DNA from: Rubrobacter sp.
GTDB taxonomy: Bacteria > Actinomycetota > Rubrobacteria > Rubrobacterales > Rubrobacteraceae
Assembly: GCA_016781725.1 (NCBI GenBank)
Contig: JADDPU010000392.1
Location: forward strand, 1-8,172
Reading direction: 5' to 3'
Length of the DNA stretch: 8,172 nt
This document shows positions 5,942 through 8,172 of the stretch, piece by piece. A program made the translations under genes and the position numbers. Below the pieces are notes generated by a model. It was not told the origin of the DNA. It saw nothing but the letters and a program-made list of their open reading frames with translations, and did no database searches. Numbering within the stretch: position 1 is the stretch's first letter; each line of letters opens with the position of its first letter.

Positions 5942-6661
5942 GTGGAGAACGGCGGTTTCAGCGATAGTACGAGCGGGGCCAGTGCGGTTACGGGCGAGGG
6001 CTACAGCACCACCAAGGACAGCTTCACCATCGGGGAGGTAGTCGAGCGCCTGCGGCCCGAGTTCCCGACGCTCTCGGTCAGCAAGATCCGCTACCTCGAG
6101 CGGCGGCGTCTGATCAACCTGACCCGCACCCGGGGCGGGTACAGGCTCTTCTCGGCCCAGGACATCGAGCTGTTGCGCTACATCCTGACGCTGCAGGACA
6201 AGGAGTATCTGCCCCTCAAGGTGATCAAAAAGCGCATCGAGGGCGGCGGCGGGTTCACCTCGGGCGATTCGGCCGGCGACCTCTCGCGCGTGCTGGAGGA
6301 GAGGACCTACACCCGCGAGGAGTTGGCCGACACTTTGGAGGCCGACACGCGCTTTGTGGAGGAGCTCGTCTCCGTCGGCGTGATAGGCCGCAGCGGCGAG
6401 CTCACCCAGCGCGACGCCGAGATAGCGCGCATGGCCCTCGAGATGGCCAAGTACTCGATCCAACCCCGCCACCTGCGCGGCATCATGGCCGCCGTGGACC
6501 GCGAGGCCGCCCTCTTCAAGCAGGTGGTAAACCCCGAGCTGCGCAGCGGCGACGACGGTCGCGTGGCCGAGGCGATGAACAAGGCGCGCCACCTGGCCGC
6601 CGTGGACTCGCGCATGAAAGAGCTTATGATGGCCAACGTCATAGACACCTTCGCCCCGTGA
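5942..6661 (+). CDS. ftsR: MerR-family regulator, FtsR / Rv1828-like
   Basis: This is a 239-aa DNA-binding regulator. A Ser/Gly/Thr-rich tail (1-26) precedes a MerR winged helix-turn-helix (about 28-100). It contains FTIGEVVERLRPEFPTLSVS (28-47), KIRYLERRRLI (48-58), the wing residues RTRGGYR (62-68), and DKEYLPLKVIKKRIEG. The same pattern occurs in Rv1828 and in C. glutamicum FtsR, an activator of ftsZ. The C-terminal half (about 105-239) has no metal-binding cysteines. It begins with a second helix-turn-helix-like stretch (TREELADTLEADTRFVEEL) and continues helical, as in Rv1828. The garA-like gene just upstream supports the assignment. The GTG at 5942 is the only reasonable start, because an in-frame TGA lies at 5933. 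The stop overlaps apt by 4 nt. The targets here are unknown; ftsZ is the natural candidate by homology. Confidence 0.85.
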   Translation: MENGGFSDSTSGASAVTGEGYSTTKDSFTIGEVVERLRPEFPTLSVSKIRYLERRRLINLTRTRGGYRLFSAQDIELLRYILTLQDKEYLPLKVIKKRIEGGGGFTSGDSAGDLSRVLEERTYTREELADTLEADTRFVEELVSVGVIGRSGELTQRDAEIARMALEMAKYSIQPRHLRGIMAAVDREAALFKQVVNPELRSGDDGRVAEAMNKARHLAAVDSRMKELMMANVIDTFAP

Positions 6662-7224
6662 CCGAGAGCCCCGCCACTGGAGCCCAAGCGAGCGCCAGCG
6701 AGCTCGAACGCCGCATCCGCACCGTGCCGGACTTCCCGCGCCCCGGCGTCTCCTACAAGGACGTGACCCCCCTCATAGAGGACGGCGCCTCCCTGCACGC
6801 CGCCGTCGACGCCCTGGCGACCGCCACCGACTACCTCGCCTACGACCGCATCCTCTCCGCCGAGGCCCGCGGCTTCGTCTTCGGCACGGCCCTTGCCTAC
6901 CGCGCCCAGAAGGGCCTCATCCTCGCCCGCAAGCCAGGCAAGCTCCCGAGGGAGACCATCTCCGCCTCCTACGACCTCGAGTACGGCACCGACGCGCTCG
7001 AGATCCACAGCGACTCCATCCCGAGGGGCACACGCGTCCTCGTCGCCGACGACCTGCTCGCAACCGGCGGAACCGCCCGCGCCATGTGCCAGCTCGTCGA
7101 GAACGCCGGCGGCACCGTAGCCGGCGTCGCCTTCCTGATAGAACTCGCCTACCTGGAGGGCCGCGCCCAGCTGCGCCCCTACGAGGTCATCTCCGTCGTA
7201 ACCTACGACTCCCCGGATGACTAG
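6658..7224 (+). CDS. apt: Adenine phosphoribosyltransferase
   Basis: Apt makes AMP and PPi from adenine and PRPP, salvaging purine base in the cytosol. The 188-aa length fits the family (about 170-185). Marks in order are FPRPGVSYKDVTPLI (26-40), EARGFVFG (69-76), the flexible-loop region RKPGKLPRETISASYDLEYG (91-110), and the PRPP-binding loop VLVADDLLATGGTA (127-140) with the paired aspartates D131 and D132. The GTG start shares GTGA with the MerR stop and has no Shine-Dalgarno, so translation is probably coupled to the regulator. In many actinobacteria apt sits near secDF/relA, so its place behind an FtsR-type gene is a less usual setting. The 14 residues or so at the N-terminus before SELERRIRTVPDFP are an unconserved Ala/Ser-rich extension. 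Confidence 0.95.
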   Translation: MTESPATGAQASASELERRIRTVPDFPRPGVSYKDVTPLIEDGASLHAAVDALATATDYLAYDRILSAEARGFVFGTALAYRAQKGLILARKPGKLPRETISASYDLEYGTDALEIHSDSIPRGTRVLVADDLLATGGTARAMCQLVENAGGTVAGVAFLIELAYLEGRAQLRPYEVISVVTYDSPDD

Positions 7225-8172
7225 CCTCCCCGAACCCCTCCCGGAGGAGACCCACCCACAAGCAGCAGCCTCCCCACAAGAAGTCCACCGCCTCATCGCC
7301 CTCTACCTGCGCACCCTCAACACCCCCCAGACGATAAAGACATATAATACAGAGCTTGTGCTCTTTGCGGAGTTTATAGAGAACGAGATAGGGAAGGGCC
7401 TGGGGGCATTGACGGCCGAGGACGTCTCGCTATATCGGGAGCACCTCATAAAGACTTACGCTCCGGCTACGGCGGCGAAGAAGCTGGCGGTTCTCAGGCG
7501 GTTTTTGATCTTTACGTTTATGGCCGGCGTGACCACTGTGAATCCGGAGTCGCTGCGTTTCTTCGCGAAGAGCCCGCGGGTGCGGCAGGATTCGTCCTAC
7601 AACGTCCTGACCGACGAGGAGCTCTCGCGCATGCTCGCTGCCGCGCGCGGCTCCAACTACCGCGACTACGTCATGCTCGCGGTGATGGCCGGTTGCGGCC
7701 TCAGGGAGGTCGAGGTCGTCGGGATCAGGATCGGAGACTTCAGGGACGTCGGAGGAGGACAGACGTTCTTGCGCGTCCTCGGCAAGGGCGAGAAGGTCCG
7801 CAACGTCCCGCTCTCACCGGACCTCTGGCGCCTGATACAGCGCTACGTCCTCCTAACCGAGCGCAGCTTCACCTCCCATCTCGACTCCCGCAAACCCCTC
7901 TTCACCTCCCGCGTCGGCAAGGACAAACCCCTCACCACCCGCTCCGTCCAGAACATAGTCAAAAAATACGTCCGCGCCGCAGGCATAACCAAGGCCATCT
8001 CCCCACACTCCATCCGCCACACCGTGGGCACCAACATGGCAGTAAACGAAGCCCCACTACTCGTGATCCAACAATTCCTCGGCCACTCAGACCCAAAGAC
8101 CACCCTCCGCTATATTCGCCGCGCCGAGGAACTCGCCACCCGCGCATATCAATATAATACATTACCTCTATA
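7217..8172 (+). CDS. Tyrosine recombinase/integrase (XerC/D-like), 3' end outside the window
   Basis: The frame is open from ATG 7217 to the right edge (318 codons, then TA). The start overlaps the apt stop by 8 nt, and an in-frame TAA at 7199-7201 excludes a longer protein. Residues about 20-115 form the SAM-like core-binding domain (TIKTYNTELVLFAEFI, then ATAAKKLAVLRRFLIFTFMAG). Residues about 128-318 are the catalytic domain with all expected residues: R163 (GCGLRE), the beta-hairpin lysine in GKGEKVR (K190 or K193), H264 and R267 (HSIRH), H290 (LGHSDPKTT) and nucleophile Y299 (RYIRR). The protein should cut and rejoin DNA at a specific site through a 3'-phosphotyrosine link. The text after Y299 (EELATRAYQYNTLPL) looks like a normal tail, so the stop is probably only a few bases away. 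AT-rich stretches near both ends differ from the neighbours. It could be an accessory integrase or a Xer-type protein; length and motifs do not decide. Confidence 0.9.
   Translation, partial: MTSLPEPLPEETHPQAAASPQEVHRLIALYLRTLNTPQTIKTYNTELVLFAEFIENEIGKGLGALTAEDVSLYREHLIKTYAPATAAKKLAVLRRFLIFTFMAGVTTVNPESLRFFAKSPRVRQDSSYNVLTDEELSRMLAAARGSNYRDYVMLAVMAGCGLREVEVVGIRIGDFRDVGGGQTFLRVLGKGEKVRNVPLSPDLWRLIQRYVLLTERSFTSHLDSRKPLFTSRVGKDKPLTTRSVQNIVKKYVRAAGITKAISPHSIRHTVGTNMAVNEAPLLVIQQFLGHSDPKTTLRYIRRAEELATRAYQYNTLPL
7342..7351 (+). repeat. ATATAATACA direct repeat, copy 1
   Basis: ATATAATACA near the 5' end of the recombinase gene recurs exactly at 8152-8161. It lies in a 60-nt stretch (7331-7390) that I count at about 37% G+C, against roughly two-thirds or more in neighbouring genes. 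It is read as Tyr-Asn-Thr in the recombinase frame. Confidence 0.6.
8152..8161 (+). repeat. ATATAATACA direct repeat, copy 2
   Basis: This is an exact second copy of the element at 7342-7351, in the same reading frame (Tyr-Asn-Thr) and within an AT-rich tail (8141-8172, about 31% G+C by my count). The copies start 810 nt apart. They could be a coincidence of codon choice or remnants of a recombinase binding site. Confidence 0.55.

Noticed and set aside
5926..5967. A 13-codon ORF overlapping the MerR start
   Set aside because: It is too short to judge, and out-of-frame ORFs of this length are frequent. The GAGAGG before it may simply belong to the MerR leader.
6307..7296. A 329-aa minus-strand open frame across the MerR and apt genes
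   Set aside because: It spans two well-supported plus-strand genes and has a Gly/Ala/Val-rich, motif-free translation.
7343..7348. A perfect TATAAT inside the recombinase as an internal promoter
   Set aside because: There is no -35-like hexamer at 16-18 nt upstream (the region is C-rich), and the bases are in-frame codons for Tyr-Asn within the core-binding domain.
7693..8157. A 154-aa plus-strand open frame inside the recombinase
   Set aside because: The translation is Arg/Pro/His-rich and out of frame with the recombinase, whose catalytic residues all lie in the other frame.
1..8172. CRISPR arrays, tRNA or rRNA genes, and insertion-sequence inverted repeats
   Set aside because: I saw no regularly spaced repeats, no cloverleaf-like segment and no paired terminal repeats. 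Coding genes fill almost the whole window.

Overview
This window looks like chromosomal DNA from a high-GC actinobacterium. Most of it appears to be about two-thirds G+C or higher, and five of the genes start with GTG. A deep-branching, Rubrobacter-like lineage is my best guess. It rests on three things: a sugar-phosphate nucleotidyltransferase/hexapeptide/mutase fusion typical of Actinobacteria, a GarA/OdhI-type FHA gene next to an FtsR (Rv1828)-type MerR gene, and a short single-helix RsiG-like protein of the kind described from Rubrobacter. No rRNA, tRNA or other taxonomic marker is present. All genes read on the + strand.

Left block (1-2405): three tightly packed housekeeping genes. They are the 3' part of cmk (CMP kinase), a PlsC-type acyltransferase that starts on the last base of the cmk stop codon, and der (double-Era ribosome-assembly GTPase), which overlaps plsC by 4 nt. 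This is a translationally coupled nucleotide / phospholipid / ribosome-biogenesis operon.

Middle block (2406-5123): a 118-nt gap, then a candidate 28-codon leader ORF with a good Shine-Dalgarno. Its TGA overlaps (ATGA) the start of an 838-aa protein with an intact nucleotidyltransferase head, a left-handed beta-helix middle and a phosphohexomutase-like tail. All four canonical mutase active-site loops in the tail look eroded. A run of eight G near the end of the leader ORF is placed so that one extra G would fuse leader and enzyme in frame.

Right block (5124-8172): a probable single transcription unit that starts at a promoter placed for a leaderless mRNA. Its genes are an RsiG-like small protein with a degenerate c-di-GMP signature, a zinc-ribbon + FHA protein closely resembling GarA/OdhI, an FtsR-like MerR regulator, apt (adenine phosphoribosyltransferase), and a tyrosine recombinase that runs off the right edge. 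Four-nucleotide overlaps join the first gene to the second and the third to the fourth, and an 8-nt overlap joins apt to the recombinase. The recombinase has very AT-rich islets near both ends that share a 10-nt repeat, which hints that it came from elsewhere.

The most interesting part is the RsiG-like / GarA-like / FtsR-like cluster. It places relatives of a c-di-GMP-armed anti-sigma factor, a phospho-dependent metabolic switch and a cell-division activator in one leaderless operon, and the first two have altered regulatory motifs.
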